From: Colwellia sp. Arc7-D
GTDB taxonomy: Bacteria > Pseudomonadota > Gammaproteobacteria > Enterobacterales > Alteromonadaceae
Length of the DNA stretch: 64,000 nucleotides
Assembly (NCBI RefSeq): GCF_003061515.1
Contig: NZ_CP028924.1
Span: 2,542,001-2,606,000 of the forward strand
Reading direction: 5' to 3'
Shown here: positions 8,260 to 17,660 of the stretch, in pieces
Layout of the letters: the number at the start of each line of letters is the position of its first letter
How positions within the stretch are numbered: position 1 is the first letter of the stretch
The notes under the pieces: generated by a model
Database searches by the model: none
What the model was told of the DNA's origin: nothing
What the model saw: the letters and a program-made list of their open reading frames with translations, nothing else
Made by a program: the position numbers and the translations under genes

Positions 8260-10389
8260 TCAACTAGCCTTGCGGGTGATCAACCAACTATTGTGAATCT
8301 GTTTATTACGCTGAAAATCTTTATCGCGGGTTTTATCACTTAATTCTTGAACCTTTAATCCTAATGCCGCTATAGCATCAAAATCCATTTTAAAGTTGCG
8401 TTTATTATTGGTGAAAATTAACTCTCCACCATCAGCTAACGAAGCAACACCATCGGTGATTAAACTAATATGATCACGCTGAACGTCAAAACTTTCCCCC
8501 ATTCGCTTTGAATTAGAGAACGTAGGTGGGTCAATAAATACCACGTCAAATTTTTGCTCATTCTTCTTCAACCACTGCAAACAATCTGCTTGGATAAAAT
8601 CATATTTATGACCACTTAGGTTATTCAATACGAAGTTATCTTGCGCCCAACTTAAATAAGTATTAGACATATCAACCGTTGTTACAGTATCGGCACCATG
8701 TAATGCCGCTTGCAAAGAAACCGAACCCGTATAGGCAAATAAATTTAACAACGATTTACCGGTAGATTTTTTAGCAACAATTTGACGCGTTTTACGGTGA
8801 TCTAAGAAAAGCCCGGTATCTAAATAATCCCAGAGGTTCACTTTTAACTTAGCGCCGTATTCATGCACTACCATCGACTTTTTGGTTTGCTCAACACGTT
8901 GGTATTGTTCTTTACCTTTTTGCTTTGCGCGCGTTTTAATAATGACTTTGTCAGTAGGAACACCAAGCACTTTGGGGGCAAAATAAACGACTTCTTGTAA
9001 TCTTTTCGCGACTTTCTCAGGATCAATAATCGCTGGGGCTGTGTATTCATGTATAACTAGGTGATCGCCATATACATCAACAGCGACATTATATTCAGGA
9101 ATGTCAGCATCATATAAGCGGTAACATTCAATGTTTTCTTGTTTGAGCCAGCTTTTTAAATTCTTTTTATTTTTTAATAAACGATTACCAAAATCTGAAT
9201 CTTTTTGTTCAAACTCAGCATTAACATTACTGCTCGATACTTGCTTGTCATCTAAATTATAAAGCGCAAATTGGCAATCTAATGGACCATTTTTAAACTT
9301 ATAGCGTTTTAAAGTTACCATTTTCATCATGGCTAACAATTCAACATTAGCGGTTAAAACAGCGATACGCCAATTAACAAATTGTGCTTTAAACGTTTGT
9401 CCTAATAAGGCAAAACTTTCCACTAACTCAGGTAATTCACCTATTCGTTCACCGTATGGCGGGTTAAATAAAATAGTACCCTTTGGACCAAAAGCGTTTT
9501 TCATGTCATTGGCATTTTTACAAGAAAACTCGATAAACCTTTGTACGCCGGCATTTTTAGCATTTTGCTGTGCAGTTTTTAATACTCGGCTATCAAGGTC
9601 AACACCGAACACTTTAGCTTTAAGTTGTGTTAAACCAACATGAGATTGCTCAATGGCGGCAGACTTGGCAGCTTTCCAAGCATCAGCTTGATGTCCCAAC
9701 CAAAAATCAAAACCCCATTGTGCTCTATCAATACCTGGCGCATAACCGGCAGCCATTAGTACCGCTTCGATAACTATCGTGCCCGAACCACACATAGGAT
9801 CAACTAAAGGTTTAGTTGTATCATCTAACCAACCAGAACGCGTGATGATGGCAGCCGCTAAATGCTCTTTTAATGGTGCAGCACCAGAATGCTCACGGTA
9901 ACCACGTTTAAATAAGCTACGACCAGAGAAGTCTAAATAAATAACTACTTTTTGCTTTAATAAGCGCGCTTGAAAACTTATCTGTGGAGTAGATTTATCT
10001 ACTGACGGACGTTCCTGGTTTAAATCACGAAAATGGTCAACAACAGCATCTTTAACTGTTAAAGCACCAAACTGACTGTTTCGAATTTCATCACTAGTAC
10101 CAACAAAGTCAATCGCGAAGGTACTATCAACAGAAAATAGTTCCGACCAGTTAATCGACTTCGCTACAGCATAAAGTTCGTCTTTATTAACTGCATCACC
10201 TTCGCCCAACTTTAAGAGTATGCGAGTTGATAAGCGAGAGCGCAGACAAATATGGTAGGCATGCTCGATAGTTGAGGTAAAATAAACGCCTTCAGGCTTT
10301 TGAACAACTTGTTCGGCTTTCAAATCTTTAAGTTCTTGCGCCAGTAATATTTCTATACCTGGAGAGGTTAATGCTAAAAATTGCTGCAT
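8260..10389 (-). CDS. rlmL: Bifunctional 23S rRNA methyltransferase RlmKL
   Basis: A fused enzyme of 709 residues that methylates 23S rRNA at G2445 (m2G, N-terminal half) and G2069 (m7G, C-terminal half) in E. coli numbering. The N-terminal part begins MQQFLALTSPGIEILLAQEL with a THUMP-type RNA-binding region. It continues with the RlmL methyltransferase motifs PMCGSGTIVIEA and FNPPYGERIG. The RlmK half carries LLNLFAYTGSVSLQAALHGA (SAM binding) and VVFIDPPTFSNSKRM (catalytic). The length fits the full fusion. It is the first gene of the rlmKL-grx-uup operon, divergent from the tRNA-fMet array. Confidence 0.95.
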   Translation of the reverse strand: MQQFLALTSPGIEILLAQELKDLKAEQVVQKPEGVYFTSTIEHAYHICLRSRLSTRILLKLGEGDAVNKDELYAVAKSINWSELFSVDSTFAIDFVGTSDEIRNSQFGALTVKDAVVDHFRDLNQERPSVDKSTPQISFQARLLKQKVVIYLDFSGRSLFKRGYREHSGAAPLKEHLAAAIITRSGWLDDTTKPLVDPMCGSGTIVIEAVLMAAGYAPGIDRAQWGFDFWLGHQADAWKAAKSAAIEQSHVGLTQLKAKVFGVDLDSRVLKTAQQNAKNAGVQRFIEFSCKNANDMKNAFGPKGTILFNPPYGERIGELPELVESFALLGQTFKAQFVNWRIAVLTANVELLAMMKMVTLKRYKFKNGPLDCQFALYNLDDKQVSSSNVNAEFEQKDSDFGNRLLKNKKNLKSWLKQENIECYRLYDADIPEYNVAVDVYGDHLVIHEYTAPAIIDPEKVAKRLQEVVYFAPKVLGVPTDKVIIKTRAKQKGKEQYQRVEQTKKSMVVHEYGAKLKVNLWDYLDTGLFLDHRKTRQIVAKKSTGKSLLNLFAYTGSVSLQAALHGADTVTTVDMSNTYLSWAQDNFVLNNLSGHKYDFIQADCLQWLKKNEQKFDVVFIDPPTFSNSKRMGESFDVQRDHISLITDGVASLADGGELIFTNNKRNFKMDFDAIAALGLKVQELSDKTRDKDFQRNKQIHNSWLITRKAS

Positions 10390-10608
10390 ATAGGTTTTCC
10401 AATCTAATTTATGCCGCGATTATAAACAAAGACACGTTCTACTTATAGGCATTTTACAAATTAGCGCCAACTATCTCTGAAGTTATGCTGTTTTATTTCA
10501 AATTTAGTCAATTTTCAGCTAATTGTCTGAATTACGAGTCATTCAAGAGTAAAAAAACAGCAACTATAAAATAAATCAAATTAATACCTAAAATAAACTT
10601 AAAACAGG
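10390..10608. other. Intergenic region between rlmKL and the tRNA-fMet promoter
   Basis: About 220 AT-rich bases between the divergent rlmKL gene and the tRNA promoter. It should contain the rlmKL promoter, but I see no unambiguous hexamer pair and no gene. Confidence 0.5.
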
Positions 10609-10637
10609 TTGCAAATCAGCTGATGTATCCTTATTAT
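10609..10637 (+). promoter_or_regulatory. Promoter of the tRNA-fMet array
   Basis: TTGCAA (10609-10614, 4/6 to the -35 consensus) is spaced exactly 17 bp from TATTAT (10632-10637, 5/6 to the -10 consensus). The region after the -10 (ACGCCTCGC) is GC-rich, like the discriminator of stable-RNA promoters under stringent control. It lies about 75 bp before the first tRNA. Confidence 0.75.
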
Positions 10638-10713
10638 ACGCCTCGCTTTCAGGTAGCAAGTAATTGCCACCTAGCAGCATTCTTCAAGCTAGAATTAAAA
10701 CAGGCCAATCGGA

Positions 10714-10790
<77 letters not shown>

Positions 10791-10880
10791 ATTCTTTATA
10801 ATATTAGAATGTAAATAAATATTAATTCTTAAGTTTGAATTAAAACAACTTGGCTTGTCTAATTTATTAGACCATTCGGA

Positions 10881-10957
<77 letters not shown>

Positions 10958-11013
10958 ATTCTTAAGTTTGAATTAAAACAACTTGACTTGTCTAATTTAT
11001 TAGACCATTCGGA

Positions 11014-11090
<77 letters not shown>

Positions 11091-11146
11091 ATTCTTAAGT
11101 TTGAATTAAAACAACTTGGCTTGCCTATTAACTTAGGCCATTCGGA

Positions 11147-11223
<77 letters not shown>

Positions 11224-11279
11224 ATTCTGAAGTTTGAATTAAAATAAATTGGCTTGTCTAGCTTATTAGACTATTCCCA

Positions 11280-11370
11280 TGCGTGATTCAGCAGTCTAAA
11301 AGTTCAATTCGTCGGTCTACTCTTTATAACTAGCCAAAGATAGCAAGTTCAAATCCTACTCTCACAACCA
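11280..11370 (+). pseudogene. Decayed fifth tRNA-fMet copy
   Basis: It starts exactly 133 bp after copy 4, in register with the array. AGCAGTCT of the D arm, GTTCAAATCCT of the T arm and the terminal CAACCA remain. The acceptor stem is mutated (TGCGTGATTC for CGCGGGATGG), the D loop and anticodon stem are disrupted by substitutions and insertions, and the anticodon CAT is lost. The length is 91 instead of 77 bases. The preceding spacer (AAGTTTGAATTAAAATAAATTGGCTTG) is still recognisable. It is a pseudogene of the same unit and should not fold as a tRNA. Confidence 0.88.
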
Positions 11371-12136
11371 ATTCTCTGATTTAATTATTTTAATTAATAC
11401 ATTAGCTTTTTAATAAAAAACATAATTCAAATAATCAAAACAACCTCAATAGTTCAAAAAATCTAACCTTATTATAAATAAGAATAATTGATAGTTTAAA
11501 CTTCAAACTTCTCTTAAATACTTAATCAAAACTAATACCAATCTGATTAATTAACTTAGTACAAACCCCCTCTTGCGTCTACATCGTGACAAACTCAATA
11601 ACATGGCAATTATTCTCATTTTAAAATATATAACTTTTATCTAAGTTTAGACCTTCACTATAATTAAACACTTGGAATAACCTCGAATAAAATAATACGA
11701 AAACGGGTCAATATTTTACCTTAACTGGTTAATTACATGAGTTATGCCACCCTATTACATCAAAATGCCAGGTATTATCATCTAAAACGGGCACCCAACA
11801 ACATTAACTGTGACCACTCAGTTGCATTCGGTTTGCCGCTAATAAATTAAGTTCATTCTGAGCTTAGCTAATATTGGCTTTTTTCACTAGCCACAACTCT
11901 TCCGACTTTGCGGTCGTAACGATTATTACTAAGAACGATCACTACTGCCAAATGCCGACCTAATTTAGACACATATTTATCACAATAAAGAGTCGGGTTT
12001 GCCACCACAGCGGTCATTCGTCATCAAACTGTTAATGCTAACTTTGTGGCTAAATTGACTATGTCACTATAAACGGACTAAGCTTCGATGAACCTTTATT
12101 TCCAAAGGGGTGTTTTAAGTCAAAGTGAGTTGACCA
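11371..12136. other. Long non-coding stretch after the tRNA array
   Basis: About 770 bases with no open frame of note on either strand. The composition changes from very AT-rich (to about 11,550) to more mixed, with short GC-richer blocks (for example around 11,890-11,960 and 12,000-12,030). These look like eroded sequence. No tRNA, terminator, insertion-sequence end or long repeat could be identified. It may be the scar of lost genes between the array and the flavodoxin-like pseudogene. Confidence 0.5.
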
Positions 12137-12598
12137 ATGAAAAAACTTTTAATTGTAGCGCATGCTCCTTCAGAAAATACGCAATTAATGGTTGAAGCGA
12201 TCTTGAAAGGTGCACAGCATTCTGATATTGAACAGGTTAAAACAAGCTGGATACCGCCTTTAGAAACTACACCTGAGGATGTATTAGTATGTGATGCGAT
12301 AATTTTGGGGACGACTGAAAATCTCGGTTATATGAGTGGAGCTTTGAAAGATTTTTTTGATCGCTGCTATTACCCTTGTCTGGAAGTAAAGTAGGGATTG
12401 CCTTGTGCTTTATATGTTCGTGCTGGGAATGATGGAACTGGTACTTGTCGGGCAGTCGAATCGATCTGTACAGGTTTGCATTGGAATTGGATTCGACCAC
12501 CATTAGTGTGCCGTGGTGGCTGGCAGTCAACGTTTCTTGACCAATGTGAAGAACTAGGTATGACAATGGCTGCCGGACTTGATGTTGGAATTTATTAA
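12137..12598 (+). pseudogene. Flavodoxin-like (NADPH-dependent FMN reductase type) protein, interrupted by an in-frame amber codon
   Basis: The reading frame codes for a flavodoxin-fold protein of about 153 residues. It begins MKKLLIVAHAPSENTQ (phosphate-binding loop region) and continues with AIILGTTENLGYMSGALKDFFDR (flavin-binding loop). A single TAG at 12392-12394 follows LEVK. The same frame then continues GLPCALYVRAGNDGTGT (second flavin loop) to CEELGMTMAAGLDVGIY and TAA. Nothing else is damaged, so one point mutation (for example GAG to TAG) explains the break. The product would be an 85-residue fragment unless the stop is suppressed or is a sequencing error. The intact family reduces quinones or FMN; the exact substrate is unknown. 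Confidence 0.85.
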
Positions 12599-12647
12599 TT
12601 CGCCTTTTACATTGCAGGAGTCATAGCTGTCATAGCACTATGTTGCT

Positions 12648-13103
12648 CTATAGGGTTTGATGTTTTTCTGAATAGTTAATCACGTCACGATAAATCAGCC
12701 ATTGGCCATTAGATTGTTTTTGCCAAACGACTAAGTAATTACCTAATATTTTTTCATTAGATTTTTCACCTTTTATGGTGACTTCCCAAACTCCGACCTC
12801 TGTTGCAGTTCTATTATCACGCTTTAGTTCAACAGTTTTTAAAGTTATGGTTGCTGGCCCTGCCGACATTTCCATTTTGAGCTGTTTGGCTATTTCTTTA
12901 CGCCCCTGAATTATTGAAAAACCATCATTTAAATATAATGCATCTTCTGTAAACATTTGGGACAATTGCTCAGCCTTTCCTTCATTGAACAACTCTATGT
13001 ATTTATCATTTTTTGCTTTGATTGCTGAACTTAAATCACTGGTCCAAGCAAATGATGAAACACTCATCAGTGCAACTAGGCAGTAATAAGGAAACTTTTT
13101 CAT
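12648..13103 (-). CDS. SnoaL/NTF2-like (DUF4440 type) exported protein
   Basis: A 151-residue protein with a signal peptide (MKKFPYYCLVALMSVSSFAWTSD). An NTF2-like alpha+beta domain follows: AIKAKNDKYIELFNEGKAEQ, LSQMFTEDALYLNDGF, IIQGRKEIAKQL, and the closing strands NYLVVWQKQSNGQWLIYRDV. These proteins form a cone-shaped pocket for a small ligand and range from isomerases to binding proteins. No catalytic residues can be assigned with confidence. The gene stands alone between the flavodoxin-like pseudogene and the first serine hydrolase. Confidence 0.85.
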   Translation of the reverse strand: MKKFPYYCLVALMSVSSFAWTSDLSSAIKAKNDKYIELFNEGKAEQLSQMFTEDALYLNDGFSIIQGRKEIAKQLKMEMSAGPATITLKTVELKRDNRTATEVGVWEVTIKGEKSNEKILGNYLVVWQKQSNGQWLIYRDVINYSEKHQTL

Positions 13104-13374
13104 AATAAGGCCTTTTATAGTCAGTTTATTAAAACATTAAAACATTAGTACAAGGCTACAAGTAATGCAATGTGACATAGCTTAATGTTTGAACTAAAAT
13201 ACCAATGCCTCCTTTGAGCTTGAAGCGGACGTTAGGATTAACGAGTTGCTAGCTTTCTCTAAGCGCAGCAAGAATAAGAGCTGCTAAATGGTCGTGTTTC
13301 AAAATCATCCCACAGCTGATGCTATGAAATATCGAGTAGTGCTACCAAACGATTGCGGAGCATGAAAACCAGCC

Positions 13375-14646
13375 TTATTCCGGTTTTTTGAGAGACAATG
13401 GCAATACGGTCGTTTGGAAGGCGTTGTTGGCTTTCCAATACTCGGAGACAGGGTCCCAACCCTGAAACACAGCGACGACATCGTACTCAGGGAACACCAT
13501 GATCCGCTGTCCCCCAAGTCCATATCCTCCGAAAACAAATGCACCTCCGTTCTTCGGCTTAGGTATCGACCATTGATAGCCGTATTCAGTGAAGTCGTCG
13601 CTTATCTCGCTTGAGGCGTCAGCAATATAAGGTGTTACAGAACGGCGCACCCAGTCTTCGGATATGACTTGCTTGCCGTCCCAAAGCCCATTTCGCAAGT
13701 AAAGGTAACCAATCCGCGCCATGTCATGCCCTGTAAGGTAGAGCCCACCTTCAGTATCGGCTTCACCATCGGGCGTAATTTTCCAATGAAACTCATCAAT
13801 ACCAATTGGGCCAAATAGCTTTTCCTTCGCCCAAGCATCGACGCGTTGACCGGTCGCTTCGTGCAGAATTTTGCCAAGGAGAACGCTCACGCCGTCATTG
13901 TATTTGAATACTTTGCCAGGCTCTTCATACATAGGTTGGTCAAGAATGAACTGGATCCATGTCTCAGAGTTTTCAAGCGCGTAAGTACTGTCGGTTTCAG
14001 ATCCGAAACCATTGATGTCATTCCACGCGATACCGGTTCGCATGGTCAGAAGATCATGAATCGTAATTCGCTCTTTGCGCGGGTCAGATCTATCGAATAC
14101 GTAGTCTTCAAAGAAGGACAATGCCAAGACATCGGTTCCTTCGATAAATCCCTCATCGATCGCGATACCGAATGCAGCGGAATTAATGCTCTTCGTAACT
14201 GACTGGACAGTATGCAGATCGGTACCCTGATAATAAGGATGCAGATTAGCATCGTCGTAATTGTAGATTGGATTTTTAAAGTTTGGCGTTAATAGCTCGT
14301 CTGGGGCAAGGTTCGCCGCCAGCAAGGCATAGTCCCGCTCGATCTTTTTTTCGGCGACGATGCGGCCGTGTCGTATGAGTAGAAAATAATCAACGCGGCC
14401 GTACTCTTCCGCAACCAGATCCTCGATAAACTGATTAATGGGCTCGGGATCGAATCCTTCCACTGCAAGGGTTGAGTATTCCCATTCTTCTTGCGGCCAT
14501 GAAATATCTGAAACGTAATCGGAATGGCTAGCAGGGACTGCCTCGTCGTTTTGAGGGACTGCGCAAGCCAACATCAAAACCGCCAAGCCACCAACGGTCA
14601 ACAAACGCATTGTTTTAGACGCGCTTTTCGAAAGGCATGTCGTCAT
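13375..14646 (-). CDS. Serine hydrolase, class C beta-lactamase family, lipoprotein (copy 1)
   Basis: About 423 residues when started at the ATG at 14646, chosen because GGGAG lies 6 bases upstream and a lipoprotein signal follows (LLTVGGLAVLMLAC, lipidated Cys at about residue 28). The beta-lactamase/D-aminopeptidase fold shows the SxxK nucleophile motif SVTK (Ser about 149, in HTVQSVTKSINSAAFG). The second motif is at YNDGVSVLLG and a GGYGLGGQ element lies near the C-terminus. Family members are esterases, peptidases or penicillin-binding enzymes; the substrate is unknown. Base composition is clearly more GC-rich than its neighbours, which hints at acquisition. Two related genes, one broken, follow on the same strand. 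Confidence 0.85.
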   Translation of the reverse strand: MTTCLSKSASKTMRLLTVGGLAVLMLACAVPQNDEAVPASHSDYVSDISWPQEEWEYSTLAVEGFDPEPINQFIEDLVAEEYGRVDYFLLIRHGRIVAEKKIERDYALLAANLAPDELLTPNFKNPIYNYDDANLHPYYQGTDLHTVQSVTKSINSAAFGIAIDEGFIEGTDVLALSFFEDYVFDRSDPRKERITIHDLLTMRTGIAWNDINGFGSETDSTYALENSETWIQFILDQPMYEEPGKVFKYNDGVSVLLGKILHEATGQRVDAWAKEKLFGPIGIDEFHWKITPDGEADTEGGLYLTGHDMARIGYLYLRNGLWDGKQVISEDWVRRSVTPYIADASSEISDDFTEYGYQWSIPKPKNGGAFVFGGYGLGGQRIMVFPEYDVVAVFQGWDPVSEYWKANNAFQTTVLPLSLKKPE

Positions 14647-15197
14647 TTTGCACTCCCTTTTTTTAAGAGTATTAATAATAATTGACAACCCTGCTCTGAG
14701 CAACAAGTTGTGTTATCTTCGAGTTTTTTGCTTATTAACTAGCTTGTAGTATAGGTCTATATCGAGTGAAATTGTGTTTCGCTTTAAAAAACTTGAGGGG
14801 CCAGAGCCGATGAAACGTCTGATTTTGACCTGAGAATGTTGATTAAAACAAAATTAGTCAACGGAGATGGGTCGCCTAATGGGGCTGTTGGCTAATTTTG
14901 GTTAAAGCGTAAAACTGCCTGTTAGCTGATGTTAGCTTTTGTTGAATTTTGCGTTATTGACTGACAAGAAAATTGTCTTAAGCGACGTTTTGATCTCGTT
15001 AATATTTACTTTAAATAGAAGCGAATATTTCAGCACAGTATTTTGAGAGGCGGCTAAGGTTTAGTCAGTGGGCATTGAGGTTAAGTACACTAAATTCCGC
15101 TTAGAGGTACTAAGATTCAAGTGTCGCTATAAATGTTTGTAAATGCTCTCTAACAGGAACTATTCAGTTTAACGGCTTGGATAATCTTGGCATACGA
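14647..15197. other. Intergenic region between serine hydrolase copies 1 and 2
   Basis: About 550 bases without a supported gene. Before the copy 1 start there is an AT-rich stretch that should hold its promoter. The middle part (around 14,795-15,060) is more GC-rich and has no reading frame. No transposase, terminal repeat or recombination site was recognised. Confidence 0.45.
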
Positions 15198-16556
15198 TTA
15201 GTTAATATCTTTTTGACTGATACGTTCGCCAATAGCACGAACAATTCGCAGGTAATTTTCATTGTTTTCTAAATGACCATTGTTTGACCAGTTTGCCATG
15301 AAGACGATTACGGTTTGGTTGTTGTAATCAGCAAAAATATACTGGCCGAATGAACCCGAAGTGTATATCAAGTTGTCGTCTCGTAGCATCCAGACGTGAT
15401 TTCTGTAATCCTCTACTTGCCCAAGCAACTCATAGGTTGGTCGTGGTGCAGTAATAGGTTCGCTAAGTGTTGATTGAAAATAACTTTCTGGGATTATTCT
15501 TCTGCCTTGATAACTACCTCTCTCTAGCATCATTTGCCCAAACCTAGCGGCATCTCTTAGTGTTGATGCCATACCCCAACTAGCGCCTGAATTGCCGTCA
15601 TCATCAATTGCAATAGCGCCATCATAGCGAGCTTGCAGGGGCTGCCAGAAGGTTTCCGCTATCAACTGAGCATATCGCTTACCTGTAACCTGCTCAGCAA
15701 CCAAAGCCAACACCTGTGTATTCATATCATTATATAAAAATTGGGTGCCAGGAGCGAAAGTAGGCTTTTGAAACTGTTGAATAAATGACAAAATAGAGCG
15801 GTGTTCAACACCTAACACTTTCGGCTTTAGCCCCATATGAATTTCACTCATATAACCATAATCTCCGGCTTTGTGCCAACTGCCAAAATCAGGGTACCCT
15901 ACCTCCATATCAAGCAGATTTTGCAAGGTAGAACCTATGAAAACACCGGCACCTAAATTAGGTAAATATTCGTTCACATTAGCTTCTAAATCTAATAGGC
16001 CATCTTTTACCAGTTTGTGTATCAACATACCAGTGAAGGTTTTTGAGGAAGATTGTAAAACTTGAATATCGTGCTTTTGCATTCCTTGGTCGTAAGTTTC
16101 AAAAACTAATTTGCCATCATGCATTACAGCAAAGCCTTTCATTTGTATTGACTTTAGAAGCTCTAGTAACCCAAACTCTTTTTCCCTACCAACACTAACC
16201 TTCAGCGTCATGAGGTTAAAAGGGTCTTGTTTAATTTCTTTAAGCGCTGGGGCTTCAGGGTCAGAGTGAATGGTCGCCATCGTGACAAATTCTCGCGGAT
16301 GATGACTCGCATAACGGCTATGAGGCCAATGCTGCCAATTGAGGAGGTTAATATCCTTGCGCTCAAAGGCAGTTTCAAATGGAAGGTCAACTATCACATC
16401 AAGCTTGTGATTAATGCTATTTTCTTTTTTAACATTGGCGCTGGTTGGTGAAATGATAAATACACAGCACAACAATATAACCATTTGTTGGTAGAAAGCA
16501 TTTGAGCTGACTATCTTTTTTCGCTTTCTTAGCAGCGGTGTAATTTCACTCGACAT
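15198..16556 (-). CDS. Serine hydrolase, class C beta-lactamase family (copy 2)
   Basis: 452 residues with an N-terminal hydrophobic segment (about residues 25-40, VILLCCVFIISPTSA) preceded by basic residues, so exported or membrane-anchored. The nucleophile motif is SSSK in VLQSSSKTFTGMLIHKL (Ser about 169), closely like the AmpC pattern SxSKxFTG. FLYNDMNTQVLALVAEQ gives the second motif, and YTSGSFGQYIFADY gives the glycine-rich third region. The target is unknown; possibilities are an esterase or a peptidoglycan or D-peptide hydrolase. It is less GC-rich than copy 1 and distant from it in sequence, so this is a family cluster rather than a recent duplication. AAGG lies about 10 bases before the ATG. 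Confidence 0.85.
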   Translation of the reverse strand: MSSEITPLLRKRKKIVSSNAFYQQMVILLCCVFIISPTSANVKKENSINHKLDVIVDLPFETAFERKDINLLNWQHWPHSRYASHHPREFVTMATIHSDPEAPALKEIKQDPFNLMTLKVSVGREKEFGLLELLKSIQMKGFAVMHDGKLVFETYDQGMQKHDIQVLQSSSKTFTGMLIHKLVKDGLLDLEANVNEYLPNLGAGVFIGSTLQNLLDMEVGYPDFGSWHKAGDYGYMSEIHMGLKPKVLGVEHRSILSFIQQFQKPTFAPGTQFLYNDMNTQVLALVAEQVTGKRYAQLIAETFWQPLQARYDGAIAIDDDGNSGASWGMASTLRDAARFGQMMLERGSYQGRRIIPESYFQSTLSEPITAPRPTYELLGQVEDYRNHVWMLRDDNLIYTSGSFGQYIFADYNNQTVIVFMANWSNNGHLENNENYLRIVRAIGERISQKDIN

Positions 16557-16721
16557 TGAAGGTAAGCCTTATATTTTATTTGACCATAAAACGATGTGAC
16601 ATCTGAGTCAAATTTGTTGAGAAGTTATAGAGCATCAGACTCAATAGCCGGACTAGGTTGATATGAACTAAATCCATGTAATTACTCCATAGGTTAGACT
16701 TTCCTGCCACTCATTTTGGGT

Positions 16722-17642
16722 TCATGGCTCGATAACAGCTGCTAAGATACGTTTGATCGCTTCCTGTGAACTCATTCTAGGGCCTTCAGCAAGGATATTC
16801 CAGCCGGTAAACACGATAACCAAATCCAGCTCAGGGATAACTATGGGGTACTGACCACCAAAGCCGATGCCTGCGAACGCCCTACTTACTTGTCTCTTAT
16901 ATTCGTAGTTCAAGAGCCACCAACTTTAGCCATACTCGACACTACGATTATCTGTTATAAAGACAAATGGTGTTATCGACACATTGACCCACGTTCTAGG
17001 AACAATGCTTTTGTCTTCCCACATCCCTTGCTTCAAATACAGGTAGGCAATCTTAGCAATGTCACGACTCGAAACATAGAGGCCCTCTTGGGTCTCGGCG
17101 AGACCAAACGGTGTGCGCTTCCAATAAAAGTTGTCGATTCCTAAGGGGTTGAACAAATATCTAACAGTATATTCCTCGATATCCATACCCGTTGCTTTAC
17201 TAAATAGATGACCCAAAATCAGGGTAGCACCACTGTTGTACTGAAAAGGCTTCCCAGGTTCTTTCGACATAGGCCTATCCATAGTGAATTTAACCCAGTC
17301 TGGAACCCCCTGCATGTTTGCGGCTGTGTTTCTGGGGTCGCTGTATGGATAATCTTCATTCCATTCTAAGCCTGTTGTCATAATGAGTAGGTGCCGTATG
17401 GTCATTTGACGCTTTTTGTCATCAACGTTATCCACTGAGCCCGACTCAAAGTACTTAAGAACTGGTGTATCAAGATCAGGGAAATCACCTCGTCCGACAG
17501 CAATACCTATAACCGTTGAAACAACGCTCTTGGTAACAGATTGCATCGTGTGTAGTTTTCCGTACTGAAGATAAGGATGCCACCATGAATTGAAGTAGTT
17601 ATAAGGCCCTGTCGGGTCGCGCACTACCAGGGTCCAGGTTTA
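16722..17642 (-). pseudogene. Serine hydrolase remnant (copy 3): 5' truncated and with an internal stop
   Basis: Two pieces of one frame. The first contains HTMQSVTKSVVSTVIGIAVG (SxxK motif SVTK), FQYNSGATLILGHLF and PLGIDNFYWKRTPFG, and ends at an in-frame TAA (16914-16916) after SVEYG. The same frame then resumes SWWLLNYEYKRQ through FAGIGFGGQYP to the true C-terminus LAAVIEP. A Tyr codon is expected where the TAA is, so one substitution explains it. The N-terminal part of about 110-150 residues is missing: the frame is closed by a stop at 17640-17642, and the only start is a GTG at 17624 without a ribosome site. It is related to copy 1 (shared NY...HPY.Q.....HT.QSVTKS). It is not expected to be functional. 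Confidence 0.85.
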
Positions 17643-17660
17643 GACAGTTAACTCATGTAA

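Noticed and set aside
12600..13374. Integron attC-like sequence (for example around 13225-13250)
   Set aside because: A GGACGTTAGG string recalls attC cores, but no paired RYYYAAC/GTTRRRY boxes or repeated cassette structure could be found.
13305..13614. Extra small genes on both strands at the 3' end of serine hydrolase copy 1
   Set aside because: They overlap the hydrolase C-terminus in other frames and show no domain or start signal.
16890..17144. Plus-strand open frame over the third serine hydrolase
   Set aside because: It is a shadow of the minus-strand pseudogene, whose SxxK and downstream motifs are clear.
11280..17642. Genomic island integrated at the tRNA-fMet array
   Set aside because: No integrase or recombinase gene is present, and no repeat of the tRNA 3' end was found at the far side of the accessory stretch. 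The fifth tRNA copy is in exact 133-bp register and so is better explained by tandem duplication.
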